NCBI GenBank assembly: GCA_041168905.1
Contig: JBEEJZ010000238.1
Coordinates: forward strand, 1-64,000
Origin: JBEEJZ01 sp041168905
GTDB lineage: Bacteria; Pseudomonadota; Gammaproteobacteria; Burkholderiales; Burkholderiaceae_C
DNA: 64,000 nt
Reading direction: 5' to 3'
Below are positions 51,607 to 61,244 of this stretch, in pieces. Under the pieces are notes generated by a model. That model saw only the letters and a list, made by a program, of their open reading frames with translations. It searched no databases and had not been told where the DNA came from. Within the stretch, counting starts at the first letter, position 1; each line of letters starts with the position of its first letter. Both the position numbers and the translations under genes were made by a program.

Positions 51607-53292
51607 TCAGATGGACATGCCTGCCATGTCCGCAGGCAGCTCGATCAGCTTGGCCAGTGCAGCCAAAGCCTCGGCATCGGTACGGTAAAGCACCAGCAGG
51701 GGGCCTGGCGTGAAGTCGCCGCTGCGCAGCAACACTTGCTCCACGGGCAGCTTCATGCCGCTGATGTGCAGCGTGATGTGGCGCTGGCGCAGTTGCCGGG
51801 CCAGTTTGGTGAGGGTGTCCACCCCGGTGGCGTCGATGCGATTGACGGCCTGGGCGAAGACGCAAACATGCTGGGTGTCCGGCTGCGCGGCCAGGTGCTC
51901 GACGATGCTGCGCTCAAAACTGGCGGCGGCGGCAAAGTCCAGGGCCGCATCCATACGCAAGGCGTAGGTGTGTGGGGCCAGTGGCGGCAAATGCCACAGA
52001 TGACGGTCGCGCAGGCTGCCGTCAGCATGCAGGCCGACCTCGATGATGCGCGGGTGCAGGCGCTGGTACAAAAAGTGGCTCAAGGCCATCAGCACGCCGG
52101 CCAGCACACCCCAATACAGGCGTGGTGCTGACACCAGGGTGATGGCAAAGGTCACGCCGGCAATCGCAGCCTCGACCCGGGAGATGTGCCACAGGCGCAC
52201 AAACTCACGCGGCTTGATCAGGCCCAGCACCGCCACCAGCACAATGGCCGCCAGCACCGATTGCGGCACATGCCGCACCACGGGCGTGAACATCAGCAGG
52301 GCGGCCAATACAACCACCACCGAGAACACCGTGGCCCAACCGGTGCGCGCGCCGGCATACAGGTTGAGGGCCGAACGCGAAAAAGACGAGCTGGTGGGGA
52401 ATGCGCCGCTCAGGCCTGCCGCCAGTTTGCCCAAGCCCTGGCCAATCAGATCCTGGTCCTGGTCCCAGCGTGCGCCTTGGCGCTCGTTGTCCACTTTGGC
52501 GCTGGAAGCGGTCTCCAGAAAACTCACCAGGGTGATGACCAGCGTGGGCAGCACCAGTTGCTTGAGCGTGGCCATGTCGGGCAGGCTGGGCCAGTACAAG
52601 GCCGGCAGGCCCTGTGGCAGCGCGCCCACCACCTGGCCTCCACTGGCTTCAAAGCCCAGCGCAAAAGACAGGCCCGCACTCAGCAGCACAATGACCAAGA
52701 CGGCAGGAAAGGTGGGGCGCGCCTTGCGCGCCAGCATCAGCAGGGCCAGGCTGCCCACTCCGAAAGCCAATGACGGCAGATGTACCTGGGGTGTCTGCAA
52801 CAGCGCTTGCCAGCCGGTCCGAACGCCCAGCAAGTCGCGCAGCTGAGAAAAAATGATCAGCACCGCCGCACCCTGTGTGAAGGCCAGCAGGACCGGGGCA
52901 TTGACCAGATTCAGCAGCCAGCCAAACCGCATGAAGCCCAGCCCCACTTGCAGCAGGCCCGACAGGAGCGACAGCCACACCGCCAGCTCGACCCACTGGG
53001 CGCTGCCCGGCGCGGCCAGGCCACTGAGCGAGGCTCCGACCAACAAGCAGGTGAGCGCCGTGGGGCCCACCGACAGTCGCGTCGACGCACTGAACAAGAC
53101 TGCCACCAGGGCGGGCAGCAGCGAGGCATAAATACCGGTGATCAAAGGCATGCCCGCCAGCGCGGCATAGGCCACACCCTGGGGGATCACCATCAGGCCT
53201 ACCGCCAAGCCCGCCATGGCCTCGGAGCGCAACAAAGCCCCCGTGGGGCGGGGCCAAGTCAGGAAGGGGAAAAGCCGGTGCAATTGCGTCAT
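51607..53292 (-). CDS. SulP-family anion transporter with STAS domain
   Basis: This 561-residue inner-membrane transporter has about a dozen membrane segments with the SulP start (AMAGLAVGLMVIPQGVAYAALAGMP) and GAFPTSSSFSRSALNLYAGA. A C-terminal cytoplasmic STAS domain follows (about residues 440-550; VCVFAQAVNRIDATGVDTLTKL). SulP members carry sulfate, bicarbonate, other anions or C4-dicarboxylates; the substrate cannot be read directly. The gene lies upstream of the cyclase-PilZ gene in the same direction. Confidence 0.9.
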   Translation of the reverse strand: MTQLHRLFPFLTWPRPTGALLRSEAMAGLAVGLMVIPQGVAYAALAGMPLITGIYASLLPALVAVLFSASTRLSVGPTALTCLLVGASLSGLAAPGSAQWVELAVWLSLLSGLLQVGLGFMRFGWLLNLVNAPVLLAFTQGAAVLIIFSQLRDLLGVRTGWQALLQTPQVHLPSLAFGVGSLALLMLARKARPTFPAVLVIVLLSAGLSFALGFEASGGQVVGALPQGLPALYWPSLPDMATLKQLVLPTLVITLVSFLETASSAKVDNERQGARWDQDQDLIGQGLGKLAAGLSGAFPTSSSFSRSALNLYAGARTGWATVFSVVVVLAALLMFTPVVRHVPQSVLAAIVLVAVLGLIKPREFVRLWHISRVEAAIAGVTFAITLVSAPRLYWGVLAGVLMALSHFLYQRLHPRIIEVGLHADGSLRDRHLWHLPPLAPHTYALRMDAALDFAAAASFERSIVEHLAAQPDTQHVCVFAQAVNRIDATGVDTLTKLARQLRQRHITLHISGMKLPVEQVLLRSGDFTPGPLLVLYRTDAEALAALAKLIELPADMAGMSI

Positions 53293-53433
53293 GGCCCTGC
53301 ATGGTAAAGCGAGATGACCCGGGGGCGGCCCGCGCCGGGAAGCGGTTGGGCTTGTGAAGGCGCGTCAGAGTCCGCACAATGGCTGAAAGGCCCACCGTGC
53401 CCCCTTTCGCCCACTTGCGAGTCCACAGACACC

Positions 53434-56400
53434 ATGAACGCGCCCCACAACCCTGCATTGCAAGCGGCCTTCAAAGCCGTCACGCTGGATGACAAGTACA
53501 CCCTCGACTTTGGCCCCGCCTTCATGAGTGGCGTGCAGGCGCTGGTCCGGTTGCCGATGCTGCAGCGCTTGCGTGATGCGCGCGTGGGCAAGAACACGGC
53601 CGGTTTCATCAGCGGCTATCGCGGCTCGCCCCTGGGCACCTACGACCAGGCGCTTTGGCATGCCGAGAAATACCTCAAGACCCAGAACATTGTTTTTCAG
53701 CCAGGGGTGAACGAGGAGCTGGCCGCCACCGCGCTGTGGGGCACGCAGCAGCTGGGTTTTGCGCCGCCGGGCAGCAACCGCTTTGATGGGGTGTTTGGCA
53801 TCTGGTACGGCAAGGGCCCCGGTGTGGATCGCTGCAGTGATGTGTTCAAACACGCCAATATGGCGGGGACCACCCCCTGGGGCGGGGTCATTGCCGTGGC
53901 GGGTGATGACCACGTGGCCAAGAGCAGCACCGCCGCGCACCAAAGCGACCATATCTTCAAGGCCTGTGGTACGCCGGTGTTTTTTCCGGCCAGCGTGCAG
54001 GACATCCTCGACTTGGGTTTGCACGCCTTTGCCCTGAGCCGCTATGCCGGTGTCTGGGCCGGTATGAAAACCATCCAGGAGATCGTGGAATCCAGTGCCT
54101 CCGCCATGATCGATCCAGATCGGGTGCAGATCGTGATGCCCACCGACTTTGTCATGCCACCAGGTGGCTTGCACATCCGCTGGCCCGATGCCGCGCTGGA
54201 GCAGGAGGCGCGCCTGTTTGACCACAAGTGGTATGCCGCCCTGGCCTACATCCGGGCCAACCGCCTCAACCACAACGTGATCGAGGGACCGAACGACCGC
54301 CTGGGGCTGATCGCCAGCGGCAAGGCTTACAACGACACGCGCCAGGCTCTGGCCGACCTGGGCCTGGACGACGCCAGTTGCCGCGCTGTGGGCGTGCGCT
54401 TGCACAAGGTGGCGGTGGTGTGGCCGCTGGAGGCACAACTCACCCGCGAATTTGCCACTGGCCTGCAGGAAATTCTGGTGGTGGAAGAAAAGCGGCAGGT
54501 CATCGAATACCAGCTGAAGGAGGAGCTCTACAACTGGCGTGCCGATGTGCGTCCCACCGTGCTGGGCAAGTTCAACGAGGTCGATGCCGCCGGCACCCAC
54601 TACGGCAGCGGTGGCGAGTGGTCCATGGCCAACCCCAGCGCCAACACCTTGCTGCGGGCGAACGCCGACCTGTCACCCGCCATCATCGCCCGGGCTGTTG
54701 CTCAGCGCCTATTCAAGCTGGGGGTGGCCGATGATGTGGCCGAGCGGATGCGCGCCCATTTAGCCGTGTTGGACGCCAAAGACGCCGCCATGTACACCCT
54801 GACACTGCGCAGTGGCCCGGCTGCTGCGCGCCAGCCCTGGTTTTGTTCGGGCTGCCCACACAACACCAGCACCCGGGTGCCCGAGGGTTCGCGGGCCATG
54901 GCGGGCATCGGCTGCCATTTCATGACGATCTGGATGGACCGCGCCACCGAAGGCTTCACGCAGATGGGCGGTGAAGGCGTGCCCTGGGTCGGCCAGCAGC
55001 CCTTCAGTCATGACCAGCACATGTTTGCCAACCTGGGCGATGGAACCTACTTTCACAGCGGCATCCTGGCCATCCGTCAGAGCATTGCCGCAGGTGTGAA
55101 CATCACCTACAAAATTTTGTACAACGATGCCGTGGCCATGACCGGGGGCCAGCCCGTGGGCGAGCGTACGGGTGCCGCCGGTGGGCCGGCGGCGTCGGGG
55201 CACAGCGTGGTCCAGATCGCCCAAAGCATGCGGGCCGAGGGCGCTGCAAAGATCACCATCGTCACCGACGAGCCGGAAAAATACGAGCGTATGCAAGGCC
55301 TGCCCGAGGGCATCGTGATCGAGCATCGCGATAAGCTGGACCGCATCCAGCGCGAGTTTCGGGCCCTGAAGGGCACCACCGTCATCATTTACGACCAGAC
55401 CTGCGCCACCGAAAAACGCCGTCGACGCAAGCGCGGCACGCTGCTGGACCCGGCCAAACGTGTGGTGATCAACCCCCTGGTCTGCGAGGGTTGCGGCGAC
55501 TGTGGCGTGCAGAGCAATTGCCTGAGCGTGGAGCCCCTGGAGACCGAGTTCGGCCGCAAGCGCACCATCAACCAGAGCAGTTGCAACAAGGACTACAGCT
55601 GTGTGAAGGGTTTTTGCCCCAGCTTCGTGACCGTGGAGGGCGGTACGCTCAAGAAGAAGTCTGCCAGCCTGGTGGCGCCTGCTCTGGGCGATCTAAACCC
55701 GCTGCCAGAACCGGACCTGCCTGCTTTACGCGCCATCGAGGGAGATCGCGACCGCTCCGCCGAGGTGTGGGGTGGCGTTGTGGCGGGGGTGGGCGGCACC
55801 GGAGTCATCACCATCGGCCAGCTGCTGGGCATGGCCGCGCACCTGGAGGGCAAAGGGGTGGTCACGCAAGATGCCGCCGGCCTGGCCCAAAAGGGCGGTG
55901 CGACCTGGAGCCATGTCCTGATCGCTGCGCGGCAGGGCGACATACGCACCACCCGGGTGGGTGCAGCGGCGGCCGATCTGGTGCTGGGGTGCGACCCCAT
56001 CGTCGCCGCCGGCAAGGAAACCCTTCTGCGTATCCGGCCTGGCCGAACCCATGTGGCGCTTAACGCCCACAGCGCACCCACCGCGGCATTCGTCAAACAG
56101 GCCGACTGGCAAAACCCGGTGGCGCAGTGCGTGGCAGACATCACTGCTGCGGTTCAGGGGTCGGAGCCCAAGGGCGAACCCCCATCCACTGCGCACCCGC
56201 GGCGGGCGTTCGCAACTTTTGATGCCTCTGCAGCAGCCCTGGCCCTGATGGGCGACAGCCTCTACGCCAACCCCATGCTGCTGGGTTTTGCCTGGCAGCA
56301 GGGCTGGATTCCCCTGGGCCGGGCAGCCCTGTTGCAAGCCATGGCCCTGAATGCAGTGGCGGTGGAGAAGAATCAGGCCGCCTTCGAATGGGGCCGCCGC

Positions 56401-57126
56401 GCCGCACATGAACCTGAGACCCTTCAACGTGTGCTGGCCCCCGCACAAACCCTGCACTTCCAGCCACGCGAGTCGCTGTCGGCGCTGCTGGCACGGCGCG
56501 TGGAGTTCTTGACCCGATACCAGAATGCCGCATACGCGCAGTCTTACCTGACCACTGTTGAGCGTGTGCGAGTTGCCGAGATAGACCTGTTTGCGGAGGG
56601 CGCCCCCCAGGCACAGCGCCTGACTCTGACCGAGGCGGTGGCGCGCAACCTGTTCAAGCTGATGGCCTACAAGGACGAGTACGAGGTGGCCCGGCTGCAC
56701 AGCGACCCGGCCTTTTTAGAGAGCATCCGCGGGCAATTTGATGGTGAGGTGCGCCTGCACTATCACCTTGCCCCGCCGCTGTTGGCCCGCAAGAACGAGC
56801 GTGGCGAGCTGCAGAAGCAAGACTTTGGTCCCGCCATGGGCCCGATTCTCAAGCTGCTGGCCCGACTCAAAGGCCTGCGCGGCACGCCCTTCGATCCCTT
56901 CGGCTACACCGCCGAGCGCCGCACCGAGCGAGCCCTGATCCACGAATACCGTACTTGCGTGGACGAATTGCTAACTGGCCTCACTCCCGAGCGCCACGCC
57001 CAGGCCCTGACCATTGCCCGCTTACCCGAGGCCATCAAAGGATTCGGGCATGTGAAGGAGCGGCATTTGCGGGACGTGAGGGGGAGGTGGGAAGGGTTGA
57101 TGAGGGCTTGGCGAGAGGTGAGTTGA
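53434..57126 (+). CDS. Indolepyruvate ferredoxin oxidoreductase, fused subunits
   Basis: This 1230-residue enzyme decarboxylates aryl or branched 2-oxoacids to acyl-CoA using thiamine diphosphate. The N-terminal pyrimidine-binding domain (AGFISGYRGSPLGTYDQAL) is followed by the thiamine diphosphate region (GCPHNTST...GIGCHFM, near residue 473). A cysteine-rich iron-sulfur region follows near residue 683 (CEGCGDCGVQSNC...CNKDYSC). The gamma-type domain begins near residue 775 (GGVVAGVGGTGVITIGQ), and a C-terminal DUF6537-type region completes the protein. MNAPHNPALQ at 53434 is the natural start. The single-chain form is usual in aerobic proteobacteria, where it serves amino-acid catabolism. 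Confidence 0.9.
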   Translation: MNAPHNPALQAAFKAVTLDDKYTLDFGPAFMSGVQALVRLPMLQRLRDARVGKNTAGFISGYRGSPLGTYDQALWHAEKYLKTQNIVFQPGVNEELAATALWGTQQLGFAPPGSNRFDGVFGIWYGKGPGVDRCSDVFKHANMAGTTPWGGVIAVAGDDHVAKSSTAAHQSDHIFKACGTPVFFPASVQDILDLGLHAFALSRYAGVWAGMKTIQEIVESSASAMIDPDRVQIVMPTDFVMPPGGLHIRWPDAALEQEARLFDHKWYAALAYIRANRLNHNVIEGPNDRLGLIASGKAYNDTRQALADLGLDDASCRAVGVRLHKVAVVWPLEAQLTREFATGLQEILVVEEKRQVIEYQLKEELYNWRADVRPTVLGKFNEVDAAGTHYGSGGEWSMANPSANTLLRANADLSPAIIARAVAQRLFKLGVADDVAERMRAHLAVLDAKDAAMYTLTLRSGPAAARQPWFCSGCPHNTSTRVPEGSRAMAGIGCHFMTIWMDRATEGFTQMGGEGVPWVGQQPFSHDQHMFANLGDGTYFHSGILAIRQSIAAGVNITYKILYNDAVAMTGGQPVGERTGAAGGPAASGHSVVQIAQSMRAEGAAKITIVTDEPEKYERMQGLPEGIVIEHRDKLDRIQREFRALKGTTVIIYDQTCATEKRRRRKRGTLLDPAKRVVINPLVCEGCGDCGVQSNCLSVEPLETEFGRKRTINQSSCNKDYSCVKGFCPSFVTVEGGTLKKKSASLVAPALGDLNPLPEPDLPALRAIEGDRDRSAEVWGGVVAGVGGTGVITIGQLLGMAAHLEGKGVVTQDAAGLAQKGGATWSHVLIAARQGDIRTTRVGAAAADLVLGCDPIVAAGKETLLRIRPGRTHVALNAHSAPTAAFVKQADWQNPVAQCVADITAAVQGSEPKGEPPSTAHPRRAFATFDASAAALALMGDSLYANPMLLGFAWQQGWIPLGRAALLQAMALNAVAVEKNQAAFEWGRRAAHEPETLQRVLAPAQTLHFQPRESLSALLARRVEFLTRYQNAAYAQSYLTTVERVRVAEIDLFAEGAPQAQRLTLTEAVARNLFKLMAYKDEYEVARLHSDPAFLESIRGQFDGEVRLHYHLAPPLLARKNERGELQKQDFGPAMGPILKLLARLKGLRGTPFDPFGYTAERRTERALIHEYRTCVDELLTGLTPERHAQALTIARLPEAIKGFGHVKERHLRDVRGRWEGLMRAWREVS

Positions 57127-57239
57127 CGCTGATGTGTCCGCGCACTTGCCCCTCGTCAATCAGTTGGGGGTGCGCTCACTATAATTGCGGTCTCGAGAGA
57201 CAAAAATCGGCTTCATGCCGTGAGGTGATTCGGTTCATC

Positions 57240-58115
57240 CTATATCTCTCGATCCATCTTTCCGACACCCGCGCGACTTTCCAAAGTCAGCGGGTGTTCT
57301 TTATTGAAGATGCTACTTTGGCGCGCAGTTTTCTTGCCCTCGCGCAGCGGCTCTACATCCAAGTCCATTACCTCCAGCGTCTGGGGCCACACAAAATTCA
57401 GGTATCTGGCCTCGCCCCGCTCATAGAAGCGCTGTAATGCCCACAGGTAGTAATCGACCGCTTGCAAGCCGGCATGGTCTTTGGGCACCGAACACAACAC
57501 CGCCGTAGGCTTGGGCTTTGACAAACCAAAGTCCCGTGCAAACCCTTCACCCTCGTGGGCGATAGCGTCTACAAATGCCTTGGTGCGGGGCTTGTGTCCT
57601 CGCTGCGCGAACACGATTTTGTGGTCGTTCCAACCGTGCAGCCTAGAAAACAAATGCCGGGTCAGCTCGTCATACAACTCGTGCCCGGTGGGGTCGTAGC
57701 GGTAGGTGGGTTCTATCCTGCGCCGCTGCAGGGCATAGTCCACCAAACGCAATTTGTCGCGCACGACCGCCACAAAGCGCAGGTCATGCTGCGCCAGCAA
57801 TTTGTAAACCATGAACCGAACCTCTGGCGGATCATCTTTGGCGTGGAACTGCACAGCCGTACGCTTGCGGGCCGGGTCTAACGATGGAACATCCTTGAAA
57901 AAAGGGTCTGCCACCACATCCTTACGTAGACGCTCCAGATCAGAAGTCAGCGCATCCACGTCGCGGCACTCCAGCTTTCCGGCAATAAAAAACCGAGAGC
58001 AGCCTTCGGTGGCCGCAACAATCTTGCCGCCTTGTCCAAACAGTGTCGGATCACCGGCTTCGTCCACGAACCAGGTCACAGAGCCTGAATTCTCAGCATC
58101 AGGATTGAAACTCAT
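57240..58115 (-). CDS. DUF3800-family protein
   Basis: This 291-residue protein begins with the DUF3800 landmark WFVDEAGDPTLFG and ends its core with DHAGLQAVDYYLWALQR. The acidic residues in both places suit a predicted RNase H-like nuclease fold, but no activity is established for this copy. It stands alone between a catabolic enzyme and a DMT transporter. Such genes are often scattered on mobile or defence islands; no mobility genes are seen here. Function unknown. Confidence 0.75.
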   Translation of the reverse strand: MSFNPDAENSGSVTWFVDEAGDPTLFGQGGKIVAATEGCSRFFIAGKLECRDVDALTSDLERLRKDVVADPFFKDVPSLDPARKRTAVQFHAKDDPPEVRFMVYKLLAQHDLRFVAVVRDKLRLVDYALQRRRIEPTYRYDPTGHELYDELTRHLFSRLHGWNDHKIVFAQRGHKPRTKAFVDAIAHEGEGFARDFGLSKPKPTAVLCSVPKDHAGLQAVDYYLWALQRFYERGEARYLNFVWPQTLEVMDLDVEPLREGKKTARQSSIFNKEHPLTLESRAGVGKMDREI

Positions 58116-58298
58116 GGCCTGTATCTCACCAGTTCAAAGATCAATGTCAAAACAGTGCCGCTCCCAATGGCTCGGATGCCCGTATCAGTGCCATGTTAGC
58201 GGTCGTGAGCCAACCAGGTCTCAGGACTTGGCAATATCAAAGAAAGCAGCCTGCCCGCAGGGGCTAAACCCGCCGCCCATCCCGCGCACAATCTCCGC

Positions 58299-59183
58299 AT
58301 GCAAAAACTCACCCGGCAGCAACTGCTCCTGTTCATACTGCTCACGCTCACATGGGGTTTTAACTGGCCCATCATGAAACTGGGTGTGAGCGACTTTCCG
58401 CCCCTCACTTTCAGGGCCATCTCGATGTGGCTGGGCTTGCCGGTGCTGGGCATCGCGCTGTGGCTGATGAAAGTGCCGTTTCGCATTCCAAGGGCGCACT
58501 GGCGCGAGCTGTTCTGGCTCGCCACGACCAATATGTTTGTGTGGCACGCCATGATCATCGTGGCCGTGAAGTCGCTGTCCAGCGGGCGCGCCGCCATTCT
58601 GGGCTACACCATGCCGATTTTCTCGGCCGTACTGGGTGCGCTGTGGTTTGGCAACAAGCTCCTGCCCCGGGGCTGGGCGGGTGTGAGTGCCGCCGGCCTG
58701 GGGGTCGTGCTGTTGTTGTGGCACGAACTCACCCATCTTTCGGGCCGACCCGTCGCCGTGGGGATGGCGCTGGTGGCCGCAGCAACCTGGGCGGTGGGCA
58801 CGCAACTGCTGCGCCGCACCAGCATGCCAGTGCCCACCCTGACCATCTCCTTCTGGATGACGGCCATGACCTGCGTGGTGTTGAGCGCGCTTGCGCTGGT
58901 GTTCGAGACCGCGCAGTGGAAGGCACCTTCCGATGCCACCTGGCTCACCATCGGCTACAACGCTGTCATGATTTTTGGGTTTGCGCACGCGGCCTGGTTC
59001 TTTCTGGCCCGCAGCCTGCCGCCCGTTGCATCGACCCTGAGCGTGATGTTCATACCCGTTTTGGGCGTGTTCAGCGGGGCCTGGTACCTGGGGGAGATCT
59101 TGAGCTGGCAAGACTGGGCGGCTGTAGCGCTGATGGTGGTGGCGATCGCATCCGTGCTCTTGCCAGCACGCACCCGAGCTTAA
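58299..59183 (+). CDS. DMT-superfamily (EamA) transporter
   Basis: This 294-residue protein has ten predicted membrane helices in two EamA repeats (LLLFILLTLTWGFNWPIMKLG; AAATWAVGTQLLRRT). The LTWGFNWP opening is common in metabolite exporters of this family. The substrate is unknown. Its stop overlaps the convergent uracil-DNA glycosylase gene by four bases. It diverges from the DUF3800 gene across 183 bp with no clear operator. Confidence 0.85.
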   Translation: MQKLTRQQLLLFILLTLTWGFNWPIMKLGVSDFPPLTFRAISMWLGLPVLGIALWLMKVPFRIPRAHWRELFWLATTNMFVWHAMIIVAVKSLSSGRAAILGYTMPIFSAVLGALWFGNKLLPRGWAGVSAAGLGVVLLLWHELTHLSGRPVAVGMALVAAATWAVGTQLLRRTSMPVPTLTISFWMTAMTCVVLSALALVFETAQWKAPSDATWLTIGYNAVMIFGFAHAAWFFLARSLPPVASTLSVMFIPVLGVFSGAWYLGEILSWQDWAAVALMVVAIASVLLPARTRA

Positions 59184-60031
59184 CGGCCCATGGTTTCCAT
59201 CGCCAGGCAAAGGTCGGCCCAGGCCTTGGCCTTGTCGGGCAGGTTGCGCAGCAAGTAGGCGGGGTGGTAGGTCACGACCACGGGCACACCGTGGTACTGG
59301 TGCAAACGCCCGCGCAGGCGGCCGATGGGCTCGCTGGTCTGCAATAGGGACTGCACCGCAAAACGTCCCATGGCCAAGATGATTTTGGGCTGCAAAAGCT
59401 CGATCTGCCGCTGCAGATAGGGGGCGCACTGCGCCACTTCCCCGGGGTCAGGGTTGCGGTTGGCGGGCGGGCGGCACTTCAGCACATTGGTGATGAAGAC
59501 CTGGTGCTGGCGGTTCAGGCCCATGGCCTTGAGCATGTTGTCCAGCAGCTGGCCCGACGGTCCCACAAAGGGCTCGCCCATCATGTCCTCTTGTTCGCCG
59601 GGGGCCTCGCCCACGATCAGCCAGTCAGCCTGCGGTGCTGCCTCTGGGGTTGCAGGTGCCTGGCCCGCGCCGAACACGGTGTTCGTTCGGCTCTCGCACA
59701 ACTTGCAAGCGCGGCACCCGGCCACCGCCTGCTGCAATGCTGGCCAGTCCATCTGGCCAATGGCGCCGGGCGTGCTGCGCACCATGGGCTGCGGGGCCTG
59801 GACCGGCGTGGCGGCCCGAGGCACGGGCGCGGCATGTGTTGACAGAACAAGCGGTCGTGTGGGTTCCGTGCTGCCCGGCGCAGCTGGCGCGGAGGCGGGT
59901 GAGAGCTGCGCCAATGACTGCTCGGTGGCTGACGGCCCCTCGGAGGGCACATCAGGCCACCAGAGTTTGATACCCATTTCGGCCAACATGGCCCGCTGGC
60001 GGGCGTCGAGCTGCAAACCGGTCTCGCTCAT
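59180..60031 (-). CDS. Type-4 (iron-sulfur) uracil-DNA glycosylase
   Basis: This 283-residue protein combines a variable N-terminal 90 residues rich in Ala/Pro with a family-4 uracil-DNA glycosylase core. Cysteines for a 4Fe-4S cluster are in CRACKLCESR and LKCRPP. The catalytic-pocket motifs are VGEAPGEQED and VVTYHPAYLLR. It excises uracil from DNA. The start MSETGLQL at 60031 overlaps the rimI stop by ATGA, indicating translational coupling; the longer frame upstream lies in rimI. Confidence 0.88.
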   Translation of the reverse strand: MSETGLQLDARQRAMLAEMGIKLWWPDVPSEGPSATEQSLAQLSPASAPAAPGSTEPTRPLVLSTHAAPVPRAATPVQAPQPMVRSTPGAIGQMDWPALQQAVAGCRACKLCESRTNTVFGAGQAPATPEAAPQADWLIVGEAPGEQEDMMGEPFVGPSGQLLDNMLKAMGLNRQHQVFITNVLKCRPPANRNPDPGEVAQCAPYLQRQIELLQPKIILAMGRFAVQSLLQTSEPIGRLRGRLHQYHGVPVVVTYHPAYLLRNLPDKAKAWADLCLAMETMGR

Positions 60032-60498
60032 AGCTTCAGGCTCATCACAACTGCGTCTTCGCGCTTTTGCGGCGTGTCGGGATAGTAGTTCTTGCGCTCG
60101 CCCACCCGGTGGTATCCGTGGGCCTCGTAAACCTGCAACGCACGCAGATTGCTCTTGCGTACCTCCAGCCACAACCACTGCGCGCCTTGTCCGCGTGACC
60201 ACACGGCCAGGGCGTCTAGCATGACGCGGGCCCAGCCCTGGTGCTGGTGCTCCGGTGCCACGGTGATGTTGAGCAAATGCACCTCGTCCACGCCCTTCAT
60301 GGCCACAAAGTAGCCTAGCAGCGTGTCGCCGCCCAGCAGCATCTGGGCCTGGTAGCGCGCGGTAAAAGCATCCAGAAAATTGCCCTGGCTCCAGGGGTGC
60401 GCGTAAGCCGTTTTTTCCACGGCGATCACCGCATCGAGATGCTGCGCCTGCATGGGCTCAAAACGGGCCTCCGTGCTGATATCCCGGATGTGGTTCAT
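60028..60498 (-). CDS. rimI: Ribosomal protein S18 alanine N-acetyltransferase
   Basis: This 156-residue GNAT acetyltransferase has the RimI pattern EKTAYAHPWSQGNF, VHLLNITVAPEHQHQGWARVML (acetyl-CoA loop QHQGWA) and LEVRKSNLRALQVYEAHGYHRVGERKNYY. It acetylates the N-terminus of ribosomal protein S18. It overlaps both neighbours by four bases (tsaB upstream, uracil-DNA glycosylase downstream), the classical tsaB-rimI arrangement. Confidence 0.93.
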   Translation of the reverse strand: MNHIRDISTEARFEPMQAQHLDAVIAVEKTAYAHPWSQGNFLDAFTARYQAQMLLGGDTLLGYFVAMKGVDEVHLLNITVAPEHQHQGWARVMLDALAVWSRGQGAQWLWLEVRKSNLRALQVYEAHGYHRVGERKNYYPDTPQKREDAVVMSLKL

Positions 60499-61244
60499 GC
60501 TTGCGGCCCCTGCGCCGCTTTCAGGTCGGCGCGCTCCTGGGTGGTTTGCGCCACTTTGTCGCGCACATAAAGCGGCAGCGCCAGGTCGGGTGGCACCGCG
60601 TGCCCCGCCGCCATCAGGGCCGGTGCCAATCGAAGCAGGGCCGCAGCAGTGGGCAGAGCGCTGATACGCATCCCGGCTTGCGGCAGTCGGTGGCCGTATT
60701 CGGCAAACACATTGCCGGCCAGCACCACCCCGGCGGCTGGGCTGACTTGCTCGGGTTTGGATAGCAGTGCCTGTCCCAGTGCTTGCCAGGCCACACCCGA
60801 AGCCCCGGCGTCATCTGCCCCATCACCCGCCCATTGATAGTGGGCACAGTACAGCTCATCCATGCGGGCATCGAGCATGGCGAGCACCCGCAGCGGCGCA
60901 TCGGCACCAGCCATACCGCCGACTTGCACCCTTGCTTCCTCAGCCACCGCCAGCAGGGTGTCCACGGGCAATACCGGTAAATCGGCCCCAAATGCCAGCC
61001 CCTGGGCCACCGAGCAGGCTGTGCGCAGTCCGGTAAATGAGCCGGGGCCGCGCCCAAACACGATGGCATCGAGCTGGGACCAACCCAGCCCCGCCTGCGC
61101 CATCAACTGCTGCAGCGCCGGAATCAGGGTGGCCGATGCCTGCGCGGCGCCCGGGCCGCTGTGCTGCAAAACATCGCTGCTGCCTTTGCAGACCAAAGCC
61201 ACCGATAAGGTGTCGGTGCTGGTGTCCAGCGCAATCAGGTTCAT
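60495..61244 (-). CDS. tsaB: tRNA threonylcarbamoyladenosine biosynthesis protein TsaB
   Basis: This 249-residue protein of the ASKHA fold is the partner of TsaD in making the universal t6A37 tRNA modification. It starts MNLIALDTSTDTLSVAL and carries the TsaB motif FGRGPGSFTGLRTA. It lacks the metal-binding histidines of TsaD, as expected of TsaB. The start overlaps the DMT transporter stop by four bases and the stop overlaps rimI. Confidence 0.93.
   Translation of the reverse strand: MNLIALDTSTDTLSVALVCKGSSDVLQHSGPGAAQASATLIPALQQLMAQAGLGWSQLDAIVFGRGPGSFTGLRTACSVAQGLAFGADLPVLPVDTLLAVAEEARVQVGGMAGADAPLRVLAMLDARMDELYCAHYQWAGDGADDAGASGVAWQALGQALLSKPEQVSPAAGVVLAGNVFAEYGHRLPQAGMRISALPTAAALLRLAPALMAAGHAVPPDLALPLYVRDKVAQTTQERADLKAAQGPQA

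Noticed and set aside
53314..53433. Earlier in-frame start for the indolepyruvate oxidoreductase
   Set aside because: The extra 40 residues are Pro/Gly/Ser-rich without family similarity; MNAPHNPALQ is a normal start.
57170..57235. Possible tRNA or attachment-site remnant beside the DUF3800 gene
   Set aside because: No cloverleaf can be drawn and no T-loop consensus is present.
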